Shown here: piece by piece, positions 7,407 through 14,830 of the stretch | Layout: every line of letters begins with the position of its first letter | How positions within the stretch are numbered: the stretch's first letter is position 1 | Assembly (NCBI GenBank): GCA_938022295.1 | Contig: CALIDR010000328.1 | Span: forward strand, 1 to 22,517 | DNA from: an uncultured Burkholderiaceae bacterium | Lineage (GTDB): Bacteria; Pseudomonadota; Gammaproteobacteria; Burkholderiales; Burkholderiaceae_C | Reading direction: 5' to 3' | DNA length: 22,517 nucleotides | Translations under genes and position numbers: made by a program | The notes under the pieces: model-generated | What the model was told of the DNA's origin: nothing | The model's input: the letters and a program-made list of their open reading frames with translations, nothing else | Databases searched by the model: none

Positions 7407-10400
7407 ATGACGGAACAGCAGCAGATCGAAGCCGGCCTCGCGGCCCTCGAAGCGCAGCGCGGCGTGCTCGGCGACGCCGTCGTCGAGCTCGCGGCGGCGC
7501 CGCTGCGCGCGCGGCTGGAGGCGCTGCTCGCGCAGCAGGCGGCGGCGCAGCAGCACCTGAAGCAGGTGTCGGTGATGTTCGTCGACACCGTCGGCTCGAC
7601 GGCGATGAGCCGCCGCCTCGAGCCGGAGGACGTGCAGGCGGTAATGGACGGCGCGCTGGCGCGCTTCACCGCCGTCGTGCAGGCGCACCGCGGGCGCGTG
7701 ATGCAGTACACCGGCGACGGGCTGCTCGCCGCGTTCGGCGCCGACGAGGCGCGCGAGGACGACGCCGAGCAGGCGGTACGCGCCGGGCTGGCGATCCTCG
7801 CCGAGGCGAAGGCCGTGGCCGCGGGCGTCGCGGCCGAGCACGGCATCGAGGGCTTCGACGTGCGCGTGGGCATCGACACCGGCCCGGTGCTGCTCGGTGG
7901 CGGCGTCGACGCCGAAGGCACGATCCGCGGCAGCACCGTCAACATGGCCGCGCGGATGGAGCAGACCGCCCCGCCCGGCACGCTGCGGATCCACCACGAC
8001 ACGTACCGCCACGTGCGCGGCCTGTTCCGCGTCGCCGCCCAGCCGCCGCTTGCCGTCAAGGGCGGCGAGGCGCCGCTGGCGACCTACCTCGTCCAGGGCG
8101 TGCTGCCGCGTGCGCTGCGCACCGCCACGCGCGGCGTCGAGGGCGTCCACACCCGCCTCGTCGCGCGCGAGTCGGAGGCGGAGCGGCTGCAGCAGCTGTT
8201 CGCGCAGATGCGCGACGGGCGGCGCTTCGTCGCCGTCACCGTCGTCGCCGACGCGGGGCTCGGCAAGAGCCGGCTGCTGCAGGAGTTCGAGCACTGGGTG
8301 CTCGCGCAGCCGCAAGACGTGCTGCTGTACCAGGGGCGCGCCGAGCCGCAGACGCAGGCGCGGCCGTTCGGGCTGCTGCGCGACGTGCTGGCGCAGCGGC
8401 TGCAGATCGCCGACGACGACGATGCCGAGACCGCCAAGGGCAAACTCGTGACGCAGCTGCAGCCGCTGATCGCCGACGACGGCCAGGCGCAGGCCCATCT
8501 GCTCGGCCACCTGATCGGCTTCGACTTCTCGGCCAGCCCCCACGTGCGCGGGCTCGGCGACGACGCGCGCCAGCTGCGCAACCGCGGCTTCCACGCCGCG
8601 GCGCAGCTGCTGCGGCAGTCGGCCGAGCGCCTGCAGGCGCCGGTCGTCATGCTGCTCGACGACGTGCACTGGGCCGACGACGGTTCGCTCGACTTCGCCA
8701 ACTACCTGTCGCAGGTCAACCGCGACGTGCCGACGCTGATGGTGCTGGCCACCCGCGCGACGCTGTTCGAGCGCCGGCCGGACCTGCAGCTGCTCGAGTC
8801 GACGTTCGAGCGCATCGAACTCGCGCCGCTGGACCCCCGCGCCAGCCGCGAACTCGCCGGCGTGCTGCTGCAGCGCGTCGAGCCGGTGCCGGCGGCGTTG
8901 CGCGAGCTGCTGATCGGCGGCGCCGAAGGCAACCCGTTCTACATGGAGGAGCTGCTGCGCATGCTGATCGACGAGGGCGCGATCGACACGGCCGGCGAGC
9001 GCTGGCAGGTCGTGCCCGCCAAGCTGGTGTCGGTGCACGTGCCGCCGACGCTGGCCGGCGTGCTGCAGTCGCGGCTGGACAGCCTGCCCGCGCGCGAGCG
9101 CCTGACGCTGCAGCAGGCGGCCGTCGTCGGCATGGTGTGCTGGGACCAGGCGGTGGCGGCGCTCGACCCCGACGCCCTGCAGGCGCTGCCGCCCCTGGTG
9201 CCGCGCGGCCTGCTGCTGGCGCGCGAGCACGCCGCCTTCGAGGGCCTGCGCGAGTTCGCCTTCAAGCACCAGCTGCTGCACCAGGTGACGTACGAGAGCG
9301 TGCTGCGCCGCCAGCGCCGCGAGTGGCACGCGCGCGTGGCGGCGTGGCTCGCGCAGTTCAGCGCCGACCGCGCGACCGAGGTCCTGGGGCTGGTGGCCGA
9401 GCACTACGAGCGCGCCGGCGACGCGGCCAACGCGCGCGCCTACTGCGTGCGCGCGGCCGAGGCCGCCGCCGCGCGCTACGCCAACGCCGAGATGCTGCAG
9501 TTCGTCGAGCGCGGCCTGGCGCTGGCCGGCGACGACGATCCCGACGCGCGCTGGCGGCTGCTCGTGCTGCGCGAGCGCCACCGCGCCCAGCAGGCCGACC
9601 GCGAGGCCCACCGCGCCGACCTCGACGCGCTGGCCGCGCTCGCCGAGGCGCTCGACGACGACGCGCGGCGTGCGCTGGTGGCGATGCGGCGCTCGACGGC
9701 CGCGCGCCAGGGTGGCGAGAGCGTCACCGCCGAACGCCTGGCCGTCGAGGCGGTGAAGCGCGCCCGCGCGGCCGGCGACGCCGGCGTGCTCGTCAAGGCG
9801 CTCAACGTCCTCGCCGACGCGCTGATCGTGCAGGGCCGCTATGGGGACGCGCGGCGGGTCGCCGAGGAGGCGCTGGACCGCGCGACGCAGGGCGGCGACC
9901 TGTACGCCCAGAGCCTGCTCGGCAACACGGTCGGCCTGATCGCGATGGAGTGCGGCGACCTCGCCGACGCGGTGGCGCGCTTCGAGCAGGCGCTCGCGCT
10001 CGCCCGCGAGGCCGGCAACCGCGACCACGAGTCGATGCAGCTGAGCAACCTCGGCTCTTGCTACCCGCGCCTGGGCGAGTACGCCAAGGCGCGGCGGCAC
10101 CTCGACGACGCGCTGCAGCTGGCGCGCCGCACCAGCCAGCGCGCGACCGAGGCGCTGGTGCTGCTCAACATCGCCTCCACCGCGCACCTGCAGGGCGACG
10201 ACACCGGCGCGCTCGCCTACGCCAACACGGCGTTCGAGCACGCCGCGGCCACCGGGCAGCGCGACCTCGAGGCCTTCGCGCGCCTGGTCGCCGGCCATGC
10301 CGAGCTGGCGCTCGGTCGCCACGAGGCGGCGCGCGCGGCCTACACCGCATCGCGTGACCTGCTGCAGGAGCTGCAGCTGCGGCCGCAGCAGGTGCTCGAC

Positions 10401-10748
10401 CCGGTTTCGGGGCTGGCCCGCGTCGCGCTGGCGCAGGGGCGGATCGACGAGGCGCTGGGCCACGCCGAGGCGCTGCTCGCGCACACGGCCGGCGGCGGCA
10501 CCTTCGACGGCACCGAGGAGCCGCTGCTGCTGCCGCTGACGTGCTACCGCGTATTGAGCGCGGCCGGCGACGCGCGCGCCGAGGCCGTGCTCGCCGACGC
10601 CGTGGCCGCACTGCAGGCGCAGGCGGCGCGCATCGGCGACGCGCGCTCGCGCCGCAGCTTCGTCGAAGAGGTGCCGCACCACCGCGAGCTGATGGACGCG
10701 TGGGCGCGCCGGCCCGCCGCGCCGACGGCGCACGGCGCCACGGCCTGA
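7407..10748 (+). CDS. Class III nucleotide cyclase with AAA-type ATPase and TPR-like regions
   Basis: This 1113-residue signalling protein starts with a short coiled-coil-like region (1-50) and a class III cyclase domain (about 54-215). Metal-binding aspartates are in VMFVDTVGST (D60) and YTGDGLLAAFG (D104); transition-state residues are N179 and R183 in TVNMAARME. The lysine that normally selects adenine is Q100 and its partner position is T172, so the product nucleotide is uncertain. An ATPase module follows (about 255-600) with Walker A ADAGLGKS (K287) and Walker B MLLDDVHWAD (D418/D419); the first P-loop glycine is alanine. The C-terminal part (about 770-1090) is alanine-rich TPR-like helical repeats for protein contacts. 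The start at 7407 gives the family-like N-terminus MTEQQQIEAGLAALEAQRGV, though no strong Shine-Dalgarno is seen; in-frame starts at 7296 and 7335 are less likely. Confidence 0.92.
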   Translation: MTEQQQIEAGLAALEAQRGVLGDAVVELAAAPLRARLEALLAQQAAAQQHLKQVSVMFVDTVGSTAMSRRLEPEDVQAVMDGALARFTAVVQAHRGRVMQYTGDGLLAAFGADEAREDDAEQAVRAGLAILAEAKAVAAGVAAEHGIEGFDVRVGIDTGPVLLGGGVDAEGTIRGSTVNMAARMEQTAPPGTLRIHHDTYRHVRGLFRVAAQPPLAVKGGEAPLATYLVQGVLPRALRTATRGVEGVHTRLVARESEAERLQQLFAQMRDGRRFVAVTVVADAGLGKSRLLQEFEHWVLAQPQDVLLYQGRAEPQTQARPFGLLRDVLAQRLQIADDDDAETAKGKLVTQLQPLIADDGQAQAHLLGHLIGFDFSASPHVRGLGDDARQLRNRGFHAAAQLLRQSAERLQAPVVMLLDDVHWADDGSLDFANYLSQVNRDVPTLMVLATRATLFERRPDLQLLESTFERIELAPLDPRASRELAGVLLQRVEPVPAALRELLIGGAEGNPFYMEELLRMLIDEGAIDTAGERWQVVPAKLVSVHVPPTLAGVLQSRLDSLPARERLTLQQAAVVGMVCWDQAVAALDPDALQALPPLVPRGLLLAREHAAFEGLREFAFKHQLLHQVTYESVLRRQRREWHARVAAWLAQFSADRATEVLGLVAEHYERAGDAANARAYCVRAAEAAAARYANAEMLQFVERGLALAGDDDPDARWRLLVLRERHRAQQADREAHRADLDALAALAEALDDDARRALVAMRRSTAARQGGESVTAERLAVEAVKRARAAGDAGVLVKALNVLADALIVQGRYGDARRVAEEALDRATQGGDLYAQSLLGNTVGLIAMECGDLADAVARFEQALALAREAGNRDHESMQLSNLGSCYPRLGEYAKARRHLDDALQLARRTSQRATEALVLLNIASTAHLQGDDTGALAYANTAFEHAAATGQRDLEAFARLVAGHAELALGRHEAARAAYTASRDLLQELQLRPQQVLDPVSGLARVALAQGRIDEALGHAEALLAHTAGGGTFDGTEEPLLLPLTCYRVLSAAGDARAEAVLADAVAALQAQAARIGDARSRRSFVEEVPHHRELMDAWARRPAAPTAHGATA

Positions 10749-11082
10749 GGGCGGGTCGGGCCGCCGCGGGCCCAGATCGCCCGCGAGGTCCACCCGCCGC
10801 GGGCGCGGTTTCGCGCGAGCCTGAGCCGGGCGCGGTGCGCGCACCCATCGGCGGCGACGCGCGACCCTCTCGCATCTGCCCCGGGTGTCCGCGTCTCGGC
10901 GATGCCCGCCTGCGGCTTCGCGTCGCGGTGAACCGGAAGGCACCGGAGGAGGTCCACACGTGGGGTCGGGTGGTGGCGGCGCGTCGCCTGCCGCCCGTTC
11001 GGGGCGGCACCGGGCCGAGGCTGTCGGGCGGCGCGGCCGGCCCCGTCGTCGCAAACCGCCAGCCAAGGATGGAGACGTTCCG
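10749..11082. other. Non-coding gap between cyclase and serine hydrolase genes
   Basis: This 334-bp stretch is as GC-rich as its surroundings and holds no convincing gene. Frames open through it on both strands are arginine/proline/glycine-rich shadows. I see short GC palindromes (for example CCGCGGG at two places near 10763 and 10796) but no intrinsic terminator with a U-tract and no recognisable riboswitch. Its last 20 bases contain the hydrolase ribosome binding site (GGAG at 11071-11074). The hydrolase promoter presumably lies here but cannot be picked out. Confidence 0.5.
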
Positions 11083-12300
11083 ATGTCCGCCCACCGCGTC
11101 CTGCGCATCGCCGCCTGGGGCTTCGGCGCCGTGGCCCTGCTGCTGCTCGCCGCTGTCCTGTGGCTGCGCCAGAGCCCCTACTGGGCCGGCATCACGCTGT
11201 TCGCCGAAGGTCACCGGGTCGAGAACTTCCGGTCGATGGACCGCATCTTCCCGTCGCGCCCGGTGGCGCGCTCGGGCGCGGTCTGGGCGTTCGACCGCGA
11301 CTCCCGCCTGCTGCCGGCGACCTACCGCTTCGAGGGTGCCGAACGTGACCTGGCGGCCTTCCTCGACCGCACCGTCACGACCGGCCTGCTGGTGGTGCAC
11401 CGCGGCGCCATCACGCACGAGGAGTATCGGCTGGGTGCGGACGAGACCTCGCCCTTCACCTCGTGGTCGATGGCTAAGTCGGTCGTCTCGGCGCTGGTCG
11501 GCATCGCGATCGACGAGGGCCGCATCGCCAGCGTGCGCGACCCGATCGGCGCCTACGTGCCGGCGCTCGCCGGCTCGGGCTACGGCGCGGTGCCGATCGA
11601 GGACGCGCTGACGATGTCCTCGGGCGTGGCGTTCGACGAGGACTACGACCACCCGTTGTCCGACATCAACCTGTTCTTCGTGCGCACGATGGCGGTGGGC
11701 ACGCCGATCGAGGCGATCGTCGCCGGGCTCGAGAGCGTGCGAGCGCCGGGCACCTACAACGACTACGTCAGCGCCGACACGATGGCGCTCGGGCTGGTGC
11801 TCGAGGCGGCCACCGGCGTGCCGCTGGCCGAGTACCTGCAGACCCGCCTCTGGGGCCCGATGGGTGCCGAGGCCGACGCCTTCTGGAGCACCGACCGTGC
11901 CGGACGCGAATTCGCCTTCTGCTGCCTCAACGCGACGTTGCGCGACTACGCCCGCTTCGGCCGGCTCTACCTCGAAGGCGGCGCCCGCGAGGGCCGGCAG
12001 ATCGTCCCCGCGGGCTGGGTCGCGGCTTCGGTCAACCCCACCGCGGCGCACCTGCTGCCCGGTGACAACCCGGCGAGCAGCTGGACGTTCGGCTACGGCT
12101 ACCAGTGGTGGATCCCCGAGGAACCGCAGGGGGACTACACGGCCATCGGGGTGTGGGGCCAGTACCTGTACGTCGATCCGGTCCGCGAGGTCGTCATCGT
12201 CAAGACCAGCGCCGACCCCGCCTTCGACGACCACGACCACGAGACGATCGCCGCCTTGCGCGCGATCGCGGCGGCGGTCGCCGCAACGTCGCCGCGGTGA
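11083..12300 (+). CDS. Membrane-anchored serine hydrolase (beta-lactamase/NylB-like)
   Basis: This 405-residue protein has an N-terminal signal-anchor helix (about residues 5-27, RIAAWGFGAVALLLLAAVLW) and a beta-lactamase/transpeptidase-like catalytic domain in the periplasm. The nucleophile motif SxxK is S129-M-A-K132, within SWSMAKSVVSALVGIAID. The second motif is Y225-N-D (TYNDYVSAD). The C-terminal motif region is probably AIGVWGQYLYVDP. This pattern resembles the class C beta-lactamase-related esterases and 6-aminohexanoate-dimer hydrolases more than true beta-lactamases. The substrate could be an ester, amide or peptide; resistance is not implied. GGAG at 11071-11074 lies eight bases upstream of the ATG. 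It is monocistronic here, between the cyclase and the convergent phoH. Confidence 0.88.
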   Translation: MSAHRVLRIAAWGFGAVALLLLAAVLWLRQSPYWAGITLFAEGHRVENFRSMDRIFPSRPVARSGAVWAFDRDSRLLPATYRFEGAERDLAAFLDRTVTTGLLVVHRGAITHEEYRLGADETSPFTSWSMAKSVVSALVGIAIDEGRIASVRDPIGAYVPALAGSGYGAVPIEDALTMSSGVAFDEDYDHPLSDINLFFVRTMAVGTPIEAIVAGLESVRAPGTYNDYVSADTMALGLVLEAATGVPLAEYLQTRLWGPMGAEADAFWSTDRAGREFAFCCLNATLRDYARFGRLYLEGGAREGRQIVPAGWVAASVNPTAAHLLPGDNPASSWTFGYGYQWWIPEEPQGDYTAIGVWGQYLYVDPVREVVIVKTSADPAFDDHDHETIAALRAIAAAVAATSPR

Positions 12301-12387
12301 CGCGAGAGCAGCGCCCGGGTCGGGGCGGCCTCCGCAGGCGGGGGCGTGCGGCGCCGTGCGGCCACCGCAGGCGGCGGCCGCGGTGCG

Positions 12388-14025
12388 CTACAGCACGTCG
12401 CTCGCGAAGTCCGCCAGCCGCGAGCGTTCGCCGCGGGCGAGCATCACGTGGCCGTTGTGCGGCCAGCCCTTGAAGCGGTCGACGACGTAGGTCAGGCCCG
12501 ACGAACCCTCGGTGAGGTAAGGGGTGTCGATCTGCGCCAGGTTGCCCAGGCAGACGATCTTCGTGCCCGGGCCGGCGCGCGTGATCAGCGTCTTCATCTG
12601 CTTGGGCGTCAGGTTCTGCGCCTCGTCGATCAGCACGAACTTGTTGAGGAACGTGCGCCCGCGCATGAAGTTCATGCTCTTGATCTTGATCTTGCTGCGC
12701 ACGAGGTCGTTCGTCGCCGCGCGGCCCCACTCGCCGGCGCTGCCGTCGCTCTTGGCGAGCACCTCGAGGTTGTCGTCGAGCGCGCCCATCCACGGGCCCA
12801 TCTTCTCCTCCTCGGTGCCGGGCAGGAAGCCGATGTCCTCGCCCACCGGCACGGTGACGCGGGTGACGAGGATCTCGCTGTAGCGGCGGTCGTCGAGCAC
12901 CTGCGCCAGGCCCGCGGCGAGCGTCATCAGCGTCTTGCCGGTGCCGGCCGTGCCGGTCAGCGTGATGAAGTCGACCTCGGGGTCCATCAGCAGGTTGAGC
13001 GCGAAGTTCTGCTCGCGATTGCGCGCCGTGATGCCCCACACGGCGTTCTTCTGGTGCGTGTATTCCTTGAGCGTCTTCAGCACCGCCGTCTTGCCGGTGA
13101 TCTCGGTCACGCGCGCGTACAGCGGCGCCGCGCCCGGCGTCTCGAGGTAGACGAACTGGTTGACGAGCAGCACCGGCACCAGCGGCCCGGCGATGCGGTA
13201 GTACGTCTGACCGCCCTGCTGCCAGCTCTCCATCGTCTTGCCGTGGCGCTCCCAGAAGTCCGACGGCAGCGGCAGCACGCCGGTGTAGAGCAGGTCGCCG
13301 TCCTCGAGCGTCTTGTCGTTGTAGTAGTCCTCGGCGGCCAGGCCGAGCGCGCGCGCCTTGACGCGCATGTTGATGTCCTTGGACACCAGCACGACCTCGC
13401 GCCCGGGGTGCGCCTCGCGCAGGCTCGCGACGACGCCCAGGATCTGGTTGTCGGCCTTGCCCTGCGGCAGCGCGGCCGGCAGCTTGCCGTCGAGCAGCGT
13501 GGTCTGGAAGAACAGCTTGCCGCCGGCCTCGCGGTGGCCGGTCTTGGCCAGCGGGATGCCCTCGGCGGGCGCCAGCGCACCGTCGGCGGCGAGCGCGTCG
13601 AGTTCGCGGCTGACCTGGCGCACGTTGCGCGCGACCTCGCTCATGCCCTTCTTGTGGCCGTCGAGTTCCTCGAGCGTGATCAGCGGCAGGTAGACGTCGT
13701 GCTCCTCGAAGCGGAACAGGCACGTCGGGTCGTGCATCAGCACGTTGGTGTCGAGCACGAAGAGCTTCGGGGGCCCCTCGGCGCGGGGCTTGCGCGCGCG
13801 CGGCGCGGGCTGCGGCGCGACGGCCGGTGCCGCGGCGGCGCGGGCCGGCGCCTTGGCCGCGGGGGGCGTGGCGGTGGCGTCGAACAGGTCGAGCACGGCG
13901 GCGGCGGGTTCCTGCCGCGGCGCGGGGGTCAGGCTGCGCTTGCCGGTCTTCGGCGCGGCCTGCGATTCGTAGTCGGAAGCGGAGAGGAGGGCGGCTTTAC
14001 GTGCGGGCGGCTTCGGCAGGGGCAT
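12388..14025 (-). CDS. PhoH family protein with N-terminal PIN domain
   Basis: The 545-residue product has an alanine/proline-rich N-terminal tail (1-84). A PIN nuclease-like domain follows (about 87-215), with LFVLDTNVLMHD (D92), an LEEL acidic motif and VVLVSKDINMRVKA. The PhoH-type P-loop ATPase occupies about 330-540, with Walker A GTAGTGKT (K364) and Walker B FVLIDEAQ (D467, E468). Proteins of this layout are PIN-PhoH (PhoH2-like) proteins, proposed to unwind and cleave RNA. The ATG at 14025 begins MPLPKPPARK; a TTG ten codons upstream falls inside the U-tract of a terminator and is unlikely. No strong Shine-Dalgarno is visible. The peroxiredoxin gene lies upstream on the same strand, with an intrinsic terminator between them. 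Confidence 0.92.
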   Translation of the reverse strand: MPLPKPPARKAALLSASDYESQAAPKTGKRSLTPAPRQEPAAAVLDLFDATATPPAAKAPARAAAAPAVAPQPAPRARKPRAEGPPKLFVLDTNVLMHDPTCLFRFEEHDVYLPLITLEELDGHKKGMSEVARNVRQVSRELDALAADGALAPAEGIPLAKTGHREAGGKLFFQTTLLDGKLPAALPQGKADNQILGVVASLREAHPGREVVLVSKDINMRVKARALGLAAEDYYNDKTLEDGDLLYTGVLPLPSDFWERHGKTMESWQQGGQTYYRIAGPLVPVLLVNQFVYLETPGAAPLYARVTEITGKTAVLKTLKEYTHQKNAVWGITARNREQNFALNLLMDPEVDFITLTGTAGTGKTLMTLAAGLAQVLDDRRYSEILVTRVTVPVGEDIGFLPGTEEEKMGPWMGALDDNLEVLAKSDGSAGEWGRAATNDLVRSKIKIKSMNFMRGRTFLNKFVLIDEAQNLTPKQMKTLITRAGPGTKIVCLGNLAQIDTPYLTEGSSGLTYVVDRFKGWPHNGHVMLARGERSRLADFASDVL

Positions 14026-14053
14026 CGACGTCGGCGGGGTCGCAGCGGACAAC

Positions 14054-14083
14054 AAAAAAGCCGCTCCGTCGGCGGGGCGGCTT
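14054..14083 (-). terminator. Intrinsic terminator between peroxiredoxin gene and phoH
   Basis: Read on the minus strand, an 11-position stem (AAGCCGC...GCGGCTT, with one A-C mismatch and a 4-base loop at 14069-14072) runs straight into six T residues (14059-14054). This is a textbook Rho-independent terminator and a rare AT tract in this GC-rich window. It lies about 150 bp after the peroxiredoxin stop but ends only 28 bp before the phoH ATG. It should therefore also affect any phoH transcript started upstream of it. Confidence 0.8.
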
Positions 14084-14120
14084 GCGGGGGGTGCGCGAGG
14101 GGTCGCGACTCACGGCGCCG

Positions 14121-14148
14121 ATTATGCACGCCGCGTGCCGGCGTGCAT
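14121..14148 (-). promoter_or_regulatory. Perfect 10-bp inverted repeat overlapping a -10-like box upstream of phoH
   Basis: ATGCACGCCG and CGGCGTGCAT (14124-14133 and 14139-14148) are perfect arms around a 5-base centre. The minus-strand hexamer CATAAT (14126-14121) resembles a -10 box and overlaps the repeat edge; no good -35 is visible. If this is the phoH promoter, the repeat would cover its spacer and -35 region like an operator, and the leader of roughly 90 bases would contain the terminator. Alternatively it is only an RNA hairpin in the peroxiredoxin 3' region. Confidence 0.4.
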
Positions 14149-14183
14149 GACGGCGGCGTGACACTCCGCCGGCCCGCCGACGG

Positions 14184-14205
14184 CGACGGGCCCGCAGGCC
14201 CGTCG
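14184..14205 (-). repeat. GC-rich hairpin just after the peroxiredoxin gene
   Basis: CGACGGGCC and GGCCCGTCG form a perfect 9-bp stem with a CGCA loop, 26 bp beyond the peroxiredoxin stop codon. No U-tract follows on either strand, so it is not a classical terminator. It may protect the 3' end of the mRNA or aid pausing. It is the first of three hairpins in this 206-bp gap. Confidence 0.45.
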
Positions 14206-14231
14206 TCGATCCGGGAGGGCGCAGCGGCCCG

Positions 14232-14708
14232 TCAGGCCGGCTGCTTCAGCGACTTGACCGCCGCCAGCACCTCGTCGACGTGGCCGGCGACCTTGATGCC
14301 GCGCCACTCGGCGCGCAGCACGCCGTCGGGGCCGATCAGGAACGTGCTGCGCTCGATGCCCTTGACCTTCTTGCCGTACATGATCTTGTTCTTGACGACG
14401 CCGAACATGTGGCACAGCTTCTCTTCGGTGTCGGCGACGAGCTCGAACGGCAGCTCGAGGTTGGCCTTGAAGCGCTCGTGCGAGGCCATGTTGTCGCGCG
14501 AGACGCCGAACACGACGGCACCGGCCTTGACGAACTCCTTGTGGCGGTCGCGGAACTGCATCGCCTCCGTCGTGCAGCCGGGCGTGTTGTCCTTCGGGTA
14601 GAAGTACAGCACGATCGCCTTGCCGGCGTAGGCCTGGGGCGAGAATTTGACGCCGCTGGTGGCGAGCGCTTCGAAGTCCGGTAGGGGCTTGTTGAGGGCG
14701 GGCGTCAT
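14232..14708 (-). CDS. bcp: Bcp/PrxQ-type peroxiredoxin (thioredoxin-dependent peroxidase)
   Basis: This 158-residue cytoplasmic enzyme reduces hydrogen peroxide and organic hydroperoxides with a reactive cysteine. The peroxidatic cysteine is C45 in KDNTPGCTTEAMQFRD, at the same position as in E. coli Bcp from memory. The resolving cysteine usually found five residues later is methionine (M50); the only other cysteine seen is C99 (EEKLCHMFGV). It may therefore work as a 1-Cys enzyme or use C99 or an external thiol. Length and the conserved C-terminal RSTFLI and EWRG segments fit the family. The ATG at 14708 begins MTPALNKPLPDF; no strong Shine-Dalgarno is visible. A TATAAT box about 75 bp upstream probably marks its promoter. 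Confidence 0.9.
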   Translation of the reverse strand: MTPALNKPLPDFEALATSGVKFSPQAYAGKAIVLYFYPKDNTPGCTTEAMQFRDRHKEFVKAGAVVFGVSRDNMASHERFKANLELPFELVADTEEKLCHMFGVVKNKIMYGKKVKGIERSTFLIGPDGVLRAEWRGIKVAGHVDEVLAAVKSLKQPA

Positions 14709-14764
14709 GGATGCGGGGCGTGGAAGCGGGGGCGGCGGCGGCTCGCCGCATGCTGCGCACGATG

Positions 14765-14789
14765 CCGACGGAATACAGTCGGAATTATA
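14765..14789 (-). promoter_or_regulatory. Likely bcp promoter with adjacent inverted repeat
   Basis: On the minus strand a perfect TATAAT (14789-14784) stands out against the GC-rich background; no clear -35 is seen 17 bp upstream. Directly downstream, CCGAC and GTCGG (14765-14769 and 14778-14782) form an inverted repeat with an 8-base spacer spanning the expected transcription start. This is a plausible operator for the peroxiredoxin gene, about 55-75 bp before its ATG at 14708. The regulator is unknown. Confidence 0.5.
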
Positions 14790-14830
14790 AAGGTGCGGCC
14801 TGCGCGGACCCGCCGGGGCCGGCCGCGCGC

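Noticed and set aside
10749..11082. Riboswitch or small RNA in the cyclase-hydrolase gap
   Set aside because: No recognisable conserved core, no U-tract terminator and no clear promoter; GC-rich palindromes alone are not enough.
7311..11108. Very long minus-strand open frame opposite the cyclase gene
   Set aside because: It is rich in Arg, Val, Gln and His with no domain pattern, and is the expected antisense shadow of a GC-rich gene; the plus strand carries clear cyclase and ATPase motifs.
11083..12300. Beta-lactamase resistance gene
   Set aside because: The SxxK and YxN-like motifs are shared by many esterases and NylB-type hydrolases; the signal-anchor and motif context favour a general serine hydrolase.
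12301..12387. Bidirectional terminator between the convergent hydrolase and phoH genes
   Set aside because: Short repeats of CCGCAGGCGG are present, but no stable stem with a U-tract is evident on either strand.
14761..14790. IscR-type site at the bcp promoter
   Set aside because: The half-sites look similar, but the spacing is one base too long compared with the pattern I recall; kept only as an unnamed inverted repeat.
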